Shown: positions 54,711 through 64,000, counted from the stretch's first letter. The stretch: 64,000 bases of DNA from an uncultured Dehalococcoidia bacterium (GCA_951812505.1 CATOSI010000003.1:558001-622000), one strand, 5' to 3'. Numbers and translations are program-made. Notes: generated from the sequence alone by a model not told the origin.

Positions 54711-54921
54711 ATGCATGCTATCATGTGTCCGGTCAAACAACTGTGAACGCCCTAACATTTACATAAATAGGAGATCATCAAAAATGATTTCGCCGACGAT
54801 AATATTTCAGCCCAAAGCTAAAGCCAGGTGATTACAGGTCACTTTCCAGGTCACCCCATCCCTGATTCACTTGGAAACTCACCTGGAACCCCACCTGTAT
54901 GATATAAAGCACAATATATGA
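54711..54921 (+). repeat. Ladder element copy C (upstream of LLM oxidoreductase)
   Basis: TATCAT at 54720; ATGATT 54785; CAGGTG/CAGGTC/CAGGTC - CCCTG/CACCTG/CACCTG at 54825..54898; TATAAAGCACAATATATGA. Confidence 0.75.
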
Positions 54922-55130
54922 ACAACGCTCCCAAACCAGGGACGACTCCTCCGAAAAACCTCGGATTTATAGGAAATAAATCAGGGCAACAGTGATCATG
55001 GCCGGCCTGCAATCATCCTGTCGGAATAAGGGTGAAGGCTCAGCCTTCCTCGGTCTGGATAACCGACAAGCCCTGCCCAGTGCGTAACATCAGTGACCAC
55101 TAAGAACTAAAGATTGAGAACTCAGGAACC

Positions 55131-56177
55131 ATGAAATTCAGTAACTTCCTATTCCCGCAGTCCGACACGCCCGATACCGACCATGAAGTAGTGACCGACG
55201 CCCTGCGCGAGGCCGAACTGACAGAGGAACTCGGCTTCGATGGTGTGTGGCTGGGTGAGCACCACATAGACGGTGCGTGCGCCTACGTTGACCCCATCAC
55301 GTTCGCCGCCGCCGTCTCCGCCCGCACCGAGCGCGTCAAGATAGGCTTCGCCGCGGTTCAGATGGCTCTCCACCATCCGATCAGGCTGGCTGAGCAGATC
55401 GCCCTTCTGGACAACATCAGCAAAGGACGTATCATCCTGGGCATCGGACGCGGGACGGCATACAACTTCTACGAATACCGGAGTTACGGAATTCCTTTCA
55501 CGGAAGCCCAGGGGAGGCTGGTGGAGTCCGAGGAGATACTTCCCAAGGCCTGGACGACCGAGAACTACCGGCATAAGAGTGAGTTCTTCGACATAGACCT
55601 CCCGGTGCTGAGGCCGAAGGTCTATCAGAGTCCGCATCCGCCGATTATCCGCGCCGTGGCGACCGAAGCCTCTATGATCGAAATGGCCAAACAGGGTCGC
55701 CCACTGATGCTCGTCGTACAGCCCGACGACGAGACCGAAAGACGCTTCGGCGTTTACCGCCGCACATTGGCCGAATCCGGTCTGGACGGCGAGTCCGTGG
55801 AACGGGTTATGGCCGAATGCTGGATATGGCGGAATATCTACGTCGCCGATACCGACGCTGAAGCAGAGAAGCTCGCCACCAGGGTACACGAGGCCAATCG
55901 CAAGCACATCACTGATACACGGCTGCGCCTGAACACGGCTGAGGAGATGTCATCCGTCAAGGTCGGTCTCTCTGACCTCAGGTTCAACGTAGAAAACAGC
56001 ATGATATTCGGCTCGCCTGATACGGTCGCCGAACGCATAGAGCGACTGAGTCGCATAGGAGTCGGAGGTCTGATCCTCCACTTCCGCGTAGGCCCCATGA
56101 CATGGGATGAGAACGAGCACAGCCTCCGAATGTTCGCCGACGAGGTAATGCCGAGGTTCAGGGCAATTGAAAATTAA
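55131..56177 (+). CDS. LLM class flavin-dependent oxidoreductase
   Basis: MKFSNFLFPQSDTPDTDHEVVTDALREAELTEELGFDGVWLGEHHIDGACAYVDPITFAAAVSART. Confidence 0.93.
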   Translation: MKFSNFLFPQSDTPDTDHEVVTDALREAELTEELGFDGVWLGEHHIDGACAYVDPITFAAAVSARTERVKIGFAAVQMALHHPIRLAEQIALLDNISKGRIILGIGRGTAYNFYEYRSYGIPFTEAQGRLVESEEILPKAWTTENYRHKSEFFDIDLPVLRPKVYQSPHPPIIRAVATEASMIEMAKQGRPLMLVVQPDDETERRFGVYRRTLAESGLDGESVERVMAECWIWRNIYVADTDAEAEKLATRVHEANRKHITDTRLRLNTAEEMSSVKVGLSDLRFNVENSMIFGSPDTVAERIERLSRIGVGGLILHFRVGPMTWDENEHSLRMFADEVMPRFRAIEN

Positions 56178-56216
56178 GAATTGATAATTGGGAATTAAAA
56201 TCGGGAGTAGGCGATA

Positions 56217-57890
56217 GTGAAGCAGGGTACTCAGACCACAGATAGAGACGTCGCCGACCGGTCGGTTGCCAGGGACTTCATACAGCTCCCCAGAAGACAG
56301 GTCGTCCTCACAATGGCCGGTCTGCTGCTGGCTATGTTCCTGGCGGCGCTGGACCAGACCATCGTCTCAACCGCCATGCCCCGAATCATAGCTGACCTTG
56401 GAGGGTTCGACCGCTACACATGGGTCACGACCGCGTATCTTGTCGCGTCCACCGTGGCAGTCCCCATTGTGGGGAGGCTCACCGACATATATGGGCGCAA
56501 GATATTCTTCATCGGTGGCATCGCTGTCTTCCTTGTGGGGTCGGTTCTGGCTGGTATGAGTGGCTCGATGAACCAACTCATCGCTTCACGCGCCATACAG
56601 GGACTCGGCGGTGGCGTCATCATGGCCAACAGCTTCGTCGCTATCGCCGACCTGTTTCCGCCCGAAGAAAGAGGTAAGTTTCAGGGATTTCTGGGCGTAG
56701 TGTTCGGCATGGCCTCGGTCATTGGCCCCACGCTGGGCGGATTCATTACCGACAACTTCTCCTGGAGCTGGATATTCCTCATCAACGTACCCGTTGGACT
56801 CCCAGTGCTGCTACTTATAGCCTGGCTCTTCCCAAAGATAACGCCCGAGGTCGAAAACCGAAAACTTGACTACCCGGGTATGGTTACACTGATATTGGCG
56901 GTGACTCCCATCCTGCTCGCCCTTTCATGGGGAGGCGTACAATATGCTTGGGGGTCGCCCCAAGTCGTGGGATTCCTGGCATTTGGCTTGGCGATGGGCG
57001 TTGCCTTCGTAGTCATAGAGTCCAGGACCGAATCACCCATCATGCCGCTGGAGATTTACAGAAACCAGATGGTTGCGGTTGCACTTCTTGCCACATTCCT
57101 GACGGGGTTCGGAATGTTCGGCGCGATAATCTTCGTGCCATTATTCTTCCAGGGTGTATTGGGCGCCTCGGCGACCAGCAGCGGCAGTTTCCTGACCCCC
57201 ATGATGCTCGGTATCGTATTTGGCGCCACCCTGTCGGGACAGCTTCTATCCCGTACCGGCGGACACTACCGGCTACAGGCCGTCATAGGGACTGGACTCA
57301 TGGTGGTGGGCGCGTTCCTGATTTCCACGATGAACCCGGATACGAGCTTCGTCCGCGCCGTCGGCTACATAGTCGTTCTGGGTCTGGGCCTCGGCGCCAC
57401 GTTCCCCACCTTCACCCTCGCGGTGCAGAACTCTGTGCCGTTCAGACTGATGGGGGTATCTACGTCCGCGCTGCAATTCTTCCGTTCGATAGGAGGTATG
57501 CTCGGACTCGCCGTCCTCGGTGCGGTCATGGCAAACAGGTTCGCTTCGAAGCTGGAGGATTTAGTCCCGGAAACTGTAACCACTGTACTGCCCCCCGGCC
57601 AACTTGACGCCATCAAGGATAACCCGCAGGCTCTAATTGACCCGTCGGCAGTGGACAGGCTCAAGGCTGGCTTCGCTCAGACTGGACCGGATGGTGTTCG
57701 GATGGTGGATACGCTCCTGGGTTCGCTGAAATCTGCGCTCGCGGGCGCCATCAGCGATGTGTTCGTACTAAGCGCGGTGGTGATTGGGCTGTCACTGGTC
57801 GTCTCGCTGTTTCTCCATAGGTCCGGATTTACAATGCCCGAGACCGGAGGCGATAAGGTTCAGAGTCAGGTGCCGGAACGTCGAGCTTAG
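56217..57890 (+). CDS. MFS transporter, DHA2/EmrB-type multidrug family
   Basis: FLAALDQTIVSTAMPRIIADLGGFDRYTWVTTAYLVASTVAVPIVGRLTDIYGRK; 14-TM length. Confidence 0.95.
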   Translation: MKQGTQTTDRDVADRSVARDFIQLPRRQVVLTMAGLLLAMFLAALDQTIVSTAMPRIIADLGGFDRYTWVTTAYLVASTVAVPIVGRLTDIYGRKIFFIGGIAVFLVGSVLAGMSGSMNQLIASRAIQGLGGGVIMANSFVAIADLFPPEERGKFQGFLGVVFGMASVIGPTLGGFITDNFSWSWIFLINVPVGLPVLLLIAWLFPKITPEVENRKLDYPGMVTLILAVTPILLALSWGGVQYAWGSPQVVGFLAFGLAMGVAFVVIESRTESPIMPLEIYRNQMVAVALLATFLTGFGMFGAIIFVPLFFQGVLGASATSSGSFLTPMMLGIVFGATLSGQLLSRTGGHYRLQAVIGTGLMVVGAFLISTMNPDTSFVRAVGYIVVLGLGLGATFPTFTLAVQNSVPFRLMGVSTSALQFFRSIGGMLGLAVLGAVMANRFASKLEDLVPETVTTVLPPGQLDAIKDNPQALIDPSAVDRLKAGFAQTGPDGVRMVDTLLGSLKSALAGAISDVFVLSAVVIGLSLVVSLFLHRSGFTMPETGGDKVQSQVPERRA

Positions 57891-57912
57891 ATTCTCTGAG
57901 TAAGAGAGCAAA

Positions 57913-58512
57913 TTGCGCAAACACTGGAAGCTAATCTCGACTATTACACTCGCGGCGCTGGTCGTCGCCTTCTTCGCGCTGCTCGCGTTCGGACTCGCGA
58001 ACAAGTCCCCGGCCACCGGCCGCAGTGGGGTGACCAGAATCGGAAAGCCCGCGCCGTCGTTTTCGATGACTCTCTTGGATGGAAGAGAGTTTCACCTCGA
58101 AGAATACGCAGGAAAGCCTGTGGTGATCAACTTCTGGGCTTCGTGGTGCCCCCCCTGCCGCGACGAGTCCCCCGGATTCGAGCGTGTATGGCAGAAGTAC
58201 CGCGACACCGGCGTTCTGTTTGTTGGCGTTGACATTCAGGATACGGAAGAGGAAGCCACGCGATACATAGAGGAGTTCAATCTCACCTTCCCCAACGGTC
58301 GCGACCCGGATGGCAAGATAACGGTGGAGTACGGTGTCATCGGGCTTCCGGTCACCTTCTTCATCGGCGCGAACGGTATAGTGGAGGGCAGGTGGGTTGG
58401 AGCGGTACCCGAGGACAAGCTGGAAGACTGGACGCGCGCGCTCATAGATCGCTCCGTGCCTTCAGACGAGTCGGACGGCGAGAATCCCGATGGCTTCTTC
58501 CCTCTGAAATGA
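57913..58512 (+). CDS. TlpA/ResA-family thiol-disulfide oxidoreductase
   Basis: FSMTLLDGREFHLEEYAGKPVVINFWASWCPPCRDESP. Confidence 0.93.
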   Translation: MRKHWKLISTITLAALVVAFFALLAFGLANKSPATGRSGVTRIGKPAPSFSMTLLDGREFHLEEYAGKPVVINFWASWCPPCRDESPGFERVWQKYRDTGVLFVGVDIQDTEEEATRYIEEFNLTFPNGRDPDGKITVEYGVIGLPVTFFIGANGIVEGRWVGAVPEDKLEDWTRALIDRSVPSDESDGENPDGFFPLK

Positions 58513-58518
58513 AGCTCT

Positions 58519-59274
58519 CTACGTGCTCTGGTAACTCTCCAGCGCTTCGTCCGGGAAGTCGGCGTTAGAGTACACCTTCTGCACATCGTCGAGTTCTTCC
58601 AGTTGGTCCAGCAGCCTTAGTATCTGACCGGCGGACCTGCTATCCAGTGGAACGGTGTTGCTGGGGATGAGAGATACTTCTGATGAGCTTATCGTCGCGT
58701 CGCTCGACTCCAGCGCGCTGCGAACCTCTTCCAGCGAACCGGGCTCCGAGAACACTTGAAGAATATCGGAGTCCGCATCGAAGTCTTCAGCTCCGGCGTC
58801 TATGGCGACGAGGGCGAAGTCCTCAGCCTCTTCCTCTGACGCCTCGACTGTAATGACGCCGCGCTTGTCGAACTGCCACGAGACCGCGCCGGACTCGGCC
58901 AGGTTGCCTCCCGCTCTCGTCAGTGTGGTGCGAACGTCCGAGACGGTCCTGTTGCGATTGTCTGTGAGAGTCTCGAGCATGATGGCTACACCGCCCGGCC
59001 CGTAACCCTCGTAAATCATCTCGATCATCTGAACGCCGTCGTCGCTCTCACCGGTGCCGCGCTGGATAGCCCTCTCGATATTGTCGTTGGGCATATTCGC
59101 GTCTTTGGCGCGCTGGACGGCCATTCGCAGCCTGAAGTTGCTGTCCGGGTCGCCCCCGCCCTGGCGCGCCGCCACGATCACTTCACGCGCCAGCTTGGTA
59201 AACAACTTGCCCCGCCTGTGGTCGGTGACAGCCTTGGCGTGCTTGATCTGCGACCATTTTGAATGTCCTGCCAT
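58519..59274 (-). CDS. yebC: YebC/PmpR family transcriptional/translation regulator
   Basis: MAGHSKWSQIKHAKAVTDHRRGKLFTKLAREVIVAARQGGGDPDSNFRLRMAVQRAKDANMPNDNIERAI; ATG 59274 (ORF track 59421). Confidence 0.95.
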   Translation of the reverse strand: MAGHSKWSQIKHAKAVTDHRRGKLFTKLAREVIVAARQGGGDPDSNFRLRMAVQRAKDANMPNDNIERAIQRGTGESDDGVQMIEMIYEGYGPGGVAIMLETLTDNRNRTVSDVRTTLTRAGGNLAESGAVSWQFDKRGVITVEASEEEAEDFALVAIDAGAEDFDADSDILQVFSEPGSLEEVRSALESSDATISSSEVSLIPSNTVPLDSRSAGQILRLLDQLEELDDVQKVYSNADFPDEALESYQST

Positions 59275-59457
59275 ATCCCAATCTCCCCCCGAAGTGGTGA
59301 CTCGCGCCTGTCTCGGAACACTCAGACTGCTGAGAGCCCGACGCGGAATGCCATGTAAAGCATGAATTAGCCGGGCGTCTGACGCTAGTCGAATCTTATC
59401 ATGGGGTCGGAAGTCGGTCAAAACTCAGGCACCCGTCAGAAGCGCAGTAGGAACAGC

Positions 59458-60369
59458 CTACAACCTGACGCCGAACTCTTCCGGAGCCGGATCGCTGAAC
59501 AGGTCCGGATGGATTATCCGCGCCATAATCTCCAGGCCATCCACCAGGCGCGGGCCGCTGCGACTGAACAGCGCGCCTGAGTCCACAGCATAAACACGGT
59601 CATTGCGAAATGCTGACATCCCACGCCAGTCGTCGAGGTTCGTTAGCGCCTCGAACTCGGCGCGCGCTTGTGCGACGTTCATGCCGCAGGGCATCAGGAC
59701 CAGTACATCGGGGTCGGCGTCGAGGAGTTTCTTCATCTCCAATCGAGGCGATGGCGAACCCGGACTGACGAGAATGTCTCTGCCGCCCGCGATCTCGACC
59801 ATCTCTGGTATCCAGTGTCCGGCGGCAATCACCGGGTCCAGCCACTCGATGCAGGCTACCGTTGGCGTATCCTCTGACTGGGCTATCCCACGGCGCACCA
59901 CGTCTATTCGGGCTCGCAGGTTGAATACGGCGTGGTGCGCGGATGAGTTACGCCCCGTATGCGCTCCTAGTTGCAGGATGTCATCCAGCACGTCGTCAAT
60001 TCCATGTGGGTCAAGCGAAAGCACGTCCGGTGGCGATTCGAGACGCTGGACTGCCTGCTGCACGTCCTCGAAGGAAACGGCGCATACTTCGCACAACTGC
60101 TGGGTAATCACCAGGTCGGGCTGTGCTTCGGTCAGCGTGTCCTCGTCCACCTCGTAGATGTTCTCACCGCGCATCATCATTTCGGTGACGAGCTTGTCTA
60201 TTTCGCTGCTGCTGAGTGTGTCGGGATCGAACCGGCTGCGGACCACTTTGGGCTTGGCGACCGCGTCCGAGGGAAAGTCGCACTCGTGACTCACACCGTG
60301 CAAGGAGTCCCCAAGTCCCAGCAAATAGACAATCTCAGTTGCGCTTGGAAGAAATGTACAGATGCGCAT
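59458..60369 (-). CDS. Cobalamin-binding/BtuF-like helical-backbone metal receptor protein
   Basis: MRICTFLPSATEIVYLLGLGDSLHGVSHECDFP; PDLVITQQLCEVCAVS. Confidence 0.9.
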   Translation of the reverse strand: MRICTFLPSATEIVYLLGLGDSLHGVSHECDFPSDAVAKPKVVRSRFDPDTLSSSEIDKLVTEMMMRGENIYEVDEDTLTEAQPDLVITQQLCEVCAVSFEDVQQAVQRLESPPDVLSLDPHGIDDVLDDILQLGAHTGRNSSAHHAVFNLRARIDVVRRGIAQSEDTPTVACIEWLDPVIAAGHWIPEMVEIAGGRDILVSPGSPSPRLEMKKLLDADPDVLVLMPCGMNVAQARAEFEALTNLDDWRGMSAFRNDRVYAVDSGALFSRSGPRLVDGLEIMARIIHPDLFSDPAPEEFGVRL

Positions 60370-60474
60370 AGGTATCTTCTCCTCTATCCCGAATATGCCC
60401 GGATTGCGCCCTTCTTACTGTGTGAGAAGCATACACCATCGGAGTTCAGAAGGTGGAGACATGAGAGACGACGA

Positions 60475-60522
60475 CAACGACCCGTCCAAAGGCGTTTCAG
60501 GACGGGTCGTTGACTGCGTTTT
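60475..60522 (+). terminator. 13-bp perfect hairpin, T-run on plus strand
   Basis: CAACGACCCGTCC-AAAGGCGTTTCA-GGACGGGTCGTTG...CGTTTTT. Confidence 0.5.
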
Positions 60523-60540
60523 TCGACTTTGAAGAGCCCC

Positions 60541-61749
60541 TTAGAGCGCGCCCTCGTTCTCGAAGGCTTGCGCCAGTTGCGCTATGCCCTCGTGTATCTC
60601 TTCGGGGGAGTTGAAGCCGTAGCACAGGCGGGCGTAGTTCCGGCCTGATACGCCATCCGGGGCGAAGTTGACGCCGGCGTGGTAGCCGACATCGTACTTG
60701 TCCAGAACGTCGTCACGGATCGAAGTGATGTCACTTCCGTCGGGCAGCTTGAGCCAGACGAACAAGCCGCCATCGGGCCTGCTCCATTCTGCTCGGTCGC
60801 CGAAGTTCTCTCCCAGGGCGGCAAGCATCGCGTCGCGCTTAGCCCGCTGAACATCGTTGATTTCCTCGATGTGAGCGTCAAGCTGACCTGTCGAGTAGCG
60901 ATGAATCGCGTACGAAGCGAAGGTGTTGGCCGAACCGCCGCTCTTTGCGACCAGCGCGCGGTCCAGCACGGTTGACGGCGCTGTAACGTAGCCAATCCTC
61001 ATGCCGGGCGCGATGATCTTGGAGAAAGAGGCCACGTACATAGTGCTGTCCGTGTCGTCGAGCGAATGTAGCGAGGTGGGCTGAACATCGCCGTCGAGTC
61101 GGAGGTCCGCGTAGCAGTCGTCTTCAAGAATGGGAACTCCGTGCCTGTTGGCTATCTCGACCATCGCCTTTCGACGTTCGAGAGACATAGTCCAACCCAT
61201 CGGATTCTGGTACGTCGGAATGGTGTAGATCATCTTCGGGCGCTTGCCCTGAGAGATGGCATTCGTAATCGTGCCCTCGAGGGCGTCCGGCAGCATACCG
61301 TCGTTGTCGGTCTCGACGCCGCGGACGTCCGCACCGAACCGGCGAAGCTGACCGAGCGTACCGCTGTACACGAAGTCTTCCACCAGCGCCACGTCGCCCG
61401 GATCAATCAGGACTTCTATCAGCATATGTATGGGCTGGCCAGAGCCGTCTCCCAGGATGATGTCGTCCGGCGAAACGTGAATGTTCCTGTCTCTGGCGAG
61501 CTTGTCGGCGACGAATTCACGGAGGGGCCTGTATCCCTGAGGATGAGCGTATATGGCAAGATCTTCGCCCTCGGCCCTCAGCGCATCCTGAAGACCTTCT
61601 ACCAAGCCGTCAAACGGGATGGATTTGGGATCGGGATAGGCGACCGCGAAGTCGTACTTCCCGCGCTTGACCGAACTCACCCGTGGACGGGCTTCGGGGG
61701 CGCGCCTCGAATACAAGTCTTCGAAGCTGAACTTATTCTCTTCCGGCAT
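60541..61749 (-). CDS. PLP-dependent aminotransferase (fold type I, MocR/2-aminoadipate-like, no HTH)
   Basis: ILGDGSGQPIHMLIEVLIDPGDVALVEDFVYSGTLGQLRRFGADV; TIPTYQNPMGWTMS; YVASFSKIIAPGMRIGYV. Confidence 0.93.
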   Translation of the reverse strand: MPEENKFSFEDLYSRRAPEARPRVSSVKRGKYDFAVAYPDPKSIPFDGLVEGLQDALRAEGEDLAIYAHPQGYRPLREFVADKLARDRNIHVSPDDIILGDGSGQPIHMLIEVLIDPGDVALVEDFVYSGTLGQLRRFGADVRGVETDNDGMLPDALEGTITNAISQGKRPKMIYTIPTYQNPMGWTMSLERRKAMVEIANRHGVPILEDDCYADLRLDGDVQPTSLHSLDDTDSTMYVASFSKIIAPGMRIGYVTAPSTVLDRALVAKSGGSANTFASYAIHRYSTGQLDAHIEEINDVQRAKRDAMLAALGENFGDRAEWSRPDGGLFVWLKLPDGSDITSIRDDVLDKYDVGYHAGVNFAPDGVSGRNYARLCYGFNSPEEIHEGIAQLAQAFENEGAL

Positions 61750-61828
61750 ACGAACTCCTCCTAGTCAGTTCTTAGTTCACAGTTCTTGGTTTCACGGTTT
61801 TATTGCGGCGCAACTATACGCCGCCAAC

Positions 61829-63025
61829 TCAGGCGTTGTCGAAAAGCCCCTCGCGCTCGAATACATCGGCGAGAATTCCGATACCCTCGGCGATTTCGTT
61901 GGTGTCGTGGTAGCTGTAAGTCAGCCGCATGTAGTTATTCGGCGAGCGGTTGGCGCGATAGACGGCTCCAGGGTTGTACTTGACCCCTGCTTGCACAGCC
62001 TTTTCGAGCGTGTTCCATGTATCCGCGCCCTCCGGCAGCTTGCCCCATAGCATCATGCCACCGTGCGGGTTGCTCCACTCGCAACTCGGCGGGAAGCGCT
62101 CCCCGAGCGCCGCGAGCATGGCGTCGCGCTTTGCGCCCAGCGATCTGGCCACAGCATCTATGTACTCGTCGCCGTGCTGTCGCAGGTATTCGTATATGGC
62201 CATCGAGGTAAGGTGGCTGGGAGAGGTTCCGAATCGAAGTCTGCCTACCACGTCTTTTACCGGCTCGGGCACGACGCCGAACCCGAGGCGCAGACCGCAT
62301 CCAAGCAGCTTGGTGTACGCGGACACGTGCATTACGCCGTCCTCGTCGTCTAGCCCATACATCGCTTGGGGAAGGGGGTCGCCGTCAATTCGGAAGTCGG
62401 CGTAGGACTCGTTTTCCAGAATCGGGATTCCAAATCTCTGGGATATTTCGACCATGTGCTTGCGACGGTCGGCACTCAGGGTAACGCCCATTGGATTCTG
62501 ATAGACGCTGATGGTGTATATGAGCTTGGGCTTGACGCCCTTGGATTCAAGGTCTTTGATGGTCTGTTCGAGCGCGCTAGTGTCCATACCGTCTTCGTCG
62601 GTCGGAAGATGGATCACGTTTGCGCGTTTGCCCAGGAGCATACCCAGCGTGCCGGAGTAGCAGAATTGTTCGACCAGGACGGTGTCACCCTCATCAATCA
62701 ATGCGTCGAGTACAGTGCCGACAGCGCCCCCCGCACCCGAGCTCAGGAAAATGTTATCCACCGGAACGTCCATGCCTCTGTTGTCGTGAAGAGCGGAGGC
62801 GATATACTCGCGCAGTCCAACATGCCCCTGCGGAGGAGGGTACTTGGCGAGTTCTACACCCTCGCGGGGCATTATGTCGGCGAGCGCGTCAACGAAGCCC
62901 TGCACCGGCATGGTGTCGCGGTCGGTGTAGGTTACTGAGAACACGTACTTAGTGTCCTCGGCCTGTCCGGGGGGGCTTTCGACCTGTGCTGGGAGGTTCT
63001 TGGTGAACAGATCTGAATAGTCCAT
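61829..63025 (-). CDS. PLP-dependent aminotransferase, tandem paralog of 60541..61749
   Basis: FLSSGAGGAVGTVLDALIDEGDTVLVEQFCYSGTLGMLL; TISVYQNPMGVTLS; HVSAYTKLLGCGLRLGFG. Confidence 0.93.
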   Translation of the reverse strand: MDYSDLFTKNLPAQVESPPGQAEDTKYVFSVTYTDRDTMPVQGFVDALADIMPREGVELAKYPPPQGHVGLREYIASALHDNRGMDVPVDNIFLSSGAGGAVGTVLDALIDEGDTVLVEQFCYSGTLGMLLGKRANVIHLPTDEDGMDTSALEQTIKDLESKGVKPKLIYTISVYQNPMGVTLSADRRKHMVEISQRFGIPILENESYADFRIDGDPLPQAMYGLDDEDGVMHVSAYTKLLGCGLRLGFGVVPEPVKDVVGRLRFGTSPSHLTSMAIYEYLRQHGDEYIDAVARSLGAKRDAMLAALGERFPPSCEWSNPHGGMMLWGKLPEGADTWNTLEKAVQAGVKYNPGAVYRANRSPNNYMRLTYSYHDTNEIAEGIGILADVFEREGLFDNA

Positions 63026-63226
63026 GCGGTCTCCTCTGCGGGGCTGGGGCGGACTGTCGAAATACGAACCAAGCGATTGTAAGCCAAGCGCAAAGGGGTG
63101 TCAAAGAAACGATTCGCCTTGACACCGTACCAGTTTGGTCGATGGAGAATATCACCCTCACCCGTCGAGGAAGAGGGGATTTTCACGCCGCAGACAACGC
63201 CGGCTTAGTTGATACAGGTTAGCTCG

Positions 63227-63625
63227 CTATTTCTGGGTATCGAGGACGTGGAGGTACATGAACGCTCCGGTGTAGGTTGTCGCTTCTTCGCAGTGTCCTC
63301 CGACCACCTCTCCTGATGGACGGGCGGCGGCGAGGTGGATATGCACTCGGATTCCGCCTTCGGGCAATGGTTGGATGTACCCCTCCGCGCTTACCAGTTC
63401 GAGGTTCTCGTCGAGGGTGGTTCGCTCGAACTCCGGCGCGCCCTCGGCGTCATGGCGGCAGAGGTTTCGCAGCCTGAGTTGGCGCAAGCTGCCGATGCAG
63501 GATGTTATGGCGGCTTCGGTGATGCCCTCGGATATGGCGAAGGCTTCGAGGTCGCCCACGAGCGGCTCGCCCGGGCCGAAGCGTCGGTAGATTATTTGCG
63601 TGTCCCGGGCTTCCCATCTGTTCAT
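63227..63625 (-). CDS. DUF296/PPC-domain protein
   Basis: FGPGEPLVGDLEAFAISEGITEAAITSCIGSLRQLRLRN...GYIQPLPEGGIRVHIHLAAARPSGEVVGGH; AAGGAG RBS before ATG 63625 (ORF track 63655). Confidence 0.85.
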   Translation of the reverse strand: MNRWEARDTQIIYRRFGPGEPLVGDLEAFAISEGITEAAITSCIGSLRQLRLRNLCRHDAEGAPEFERTTLDENLELVSAEGYIQPLPEGGIRVHIHLAAARPSGEVVGGHCEEATTYTGAFMYLHVLDTQK

Positions 63626-63650
63626 GTAATTTCTCCTTGCCGGAGGCGTA

Positions 63651-63860
63651 GCCATATATGTGGGTTTATAATGCCCTGGTAGAGAAACAGGGGAGTCACA
63701 GGGATGTCCAGGGGGCGAAATCGCCCTGAGTTTGCCCTGCGTCGCCCTGCGTTACGAGTATAGAAAACATTCTCATCCCCATCGAGGGAATATATAAATT
63801 CACATTTATGTATTCAGCGGAAATTTCGGCGTTCATCATGGGTGTATTGTAGCATATCAC
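63651..63860 (-). repeat. Ladder element copy D (upstream of DUF296 gene)
   Basis: Minus strand: TATGCTACAATACACCCATGATG...ATACATAAATGTGAATTTATA...CAGGGCGACGCAGGGCAAACTCAGGGCGATTTCGCCCCCTGGACATCCCTGTGACTCCCCTG...TATAAACCCACATATATGG. Confidence 0.75.
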
Positions 63861-63959
63861 GGGCGCGCCTGCGTAGTAGAAAGGGAAACCTACGGCGGCT
63901 GTCGGTTGTAGCGGTTGGGGCTTAGGTGTAAACTCCATGAATCCACAATTCGCCACACA

Positions 63960-64000
63960 TGGATGGGCCAACCAGGACTCGAACCGTGTCAATGCCCAGT
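63960..64000 (-). tRNA. Possible 3' portion of a tRNA (truncated by window end)
   Basis: Minus strand ACTGGGCATTGACACGGTTCGAGTCCTGGTTGGCCCATCCA: GGTTCGAGTCC T-loop-like motif, but the T-stem would carry mismatches and the 5' part is not visible. Confidence 0.3.

Noticed and set aside
58120-58180. Possible selenocysteine site in the TlpA-family gene
   Set aside because: The redox motif is an ordinary CPPC with both Cys codons present.
63696-63992. 98-aa minus-strand ORF at window end
   Set aside because: Spans the possible tRNA 3' end and ladder element D; no coding evidence.

Overview
64 kb of a GC-rich bacterial chromosome. Gene content (DUF1800/DUF1501/NHL clusters, LLM flavin oxidoreductases, CaiB-type CoA transferase, enolase-superfamily enzyme, Opp-type ABC transporter) suggests a Chloroflexota/SAR202-like or other Dehalococcoidia-like lineage; this is inference, since no rRNA is present. 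About 60 CDS are supported. They include a PDH/acetoin-DH-type E1a/E1b/E2 operon, an amt-PII pair, thrB/lysC, two GT2s, ABC-F, recQ, yebC and tandem aminotransferases. Many one- or two-gene accessory modules are scattered between them: HicAB, MNT-HEPN, DUF3800, DUF6883/DUF4926, Uma2, DUF2442, DUF5678/retropepsin and MazEF. No rRNA, CRISPR array, transposase or prophage was found. Main observations: (1) a four-copy intergenic element (promoter-like box, then a 3+3 inverted ladder of CAGGTG/CACCTG or CAGGG/CCCTG, then TATAAA-N6-TATATGR) upstream of, and co-oriented with, four unrelated metabolic genes; (2) an AhpD-like peroxidase with an in-frame TGA exactly at the second Cys of CxxCxxxH and a bSECIS-like hairpin behind it, i.e. 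a probable selenoprotein split by ORF calling; (3) a MITE-like element whose TAGTACC termini supply the TAG stop codons of flanking genes; (4) a HicAB module bracketed by a duplicated 3' end plus terminator of an NHL gene; (5) degenerate 7-bp-period arrays in at least seven intergenic regions.
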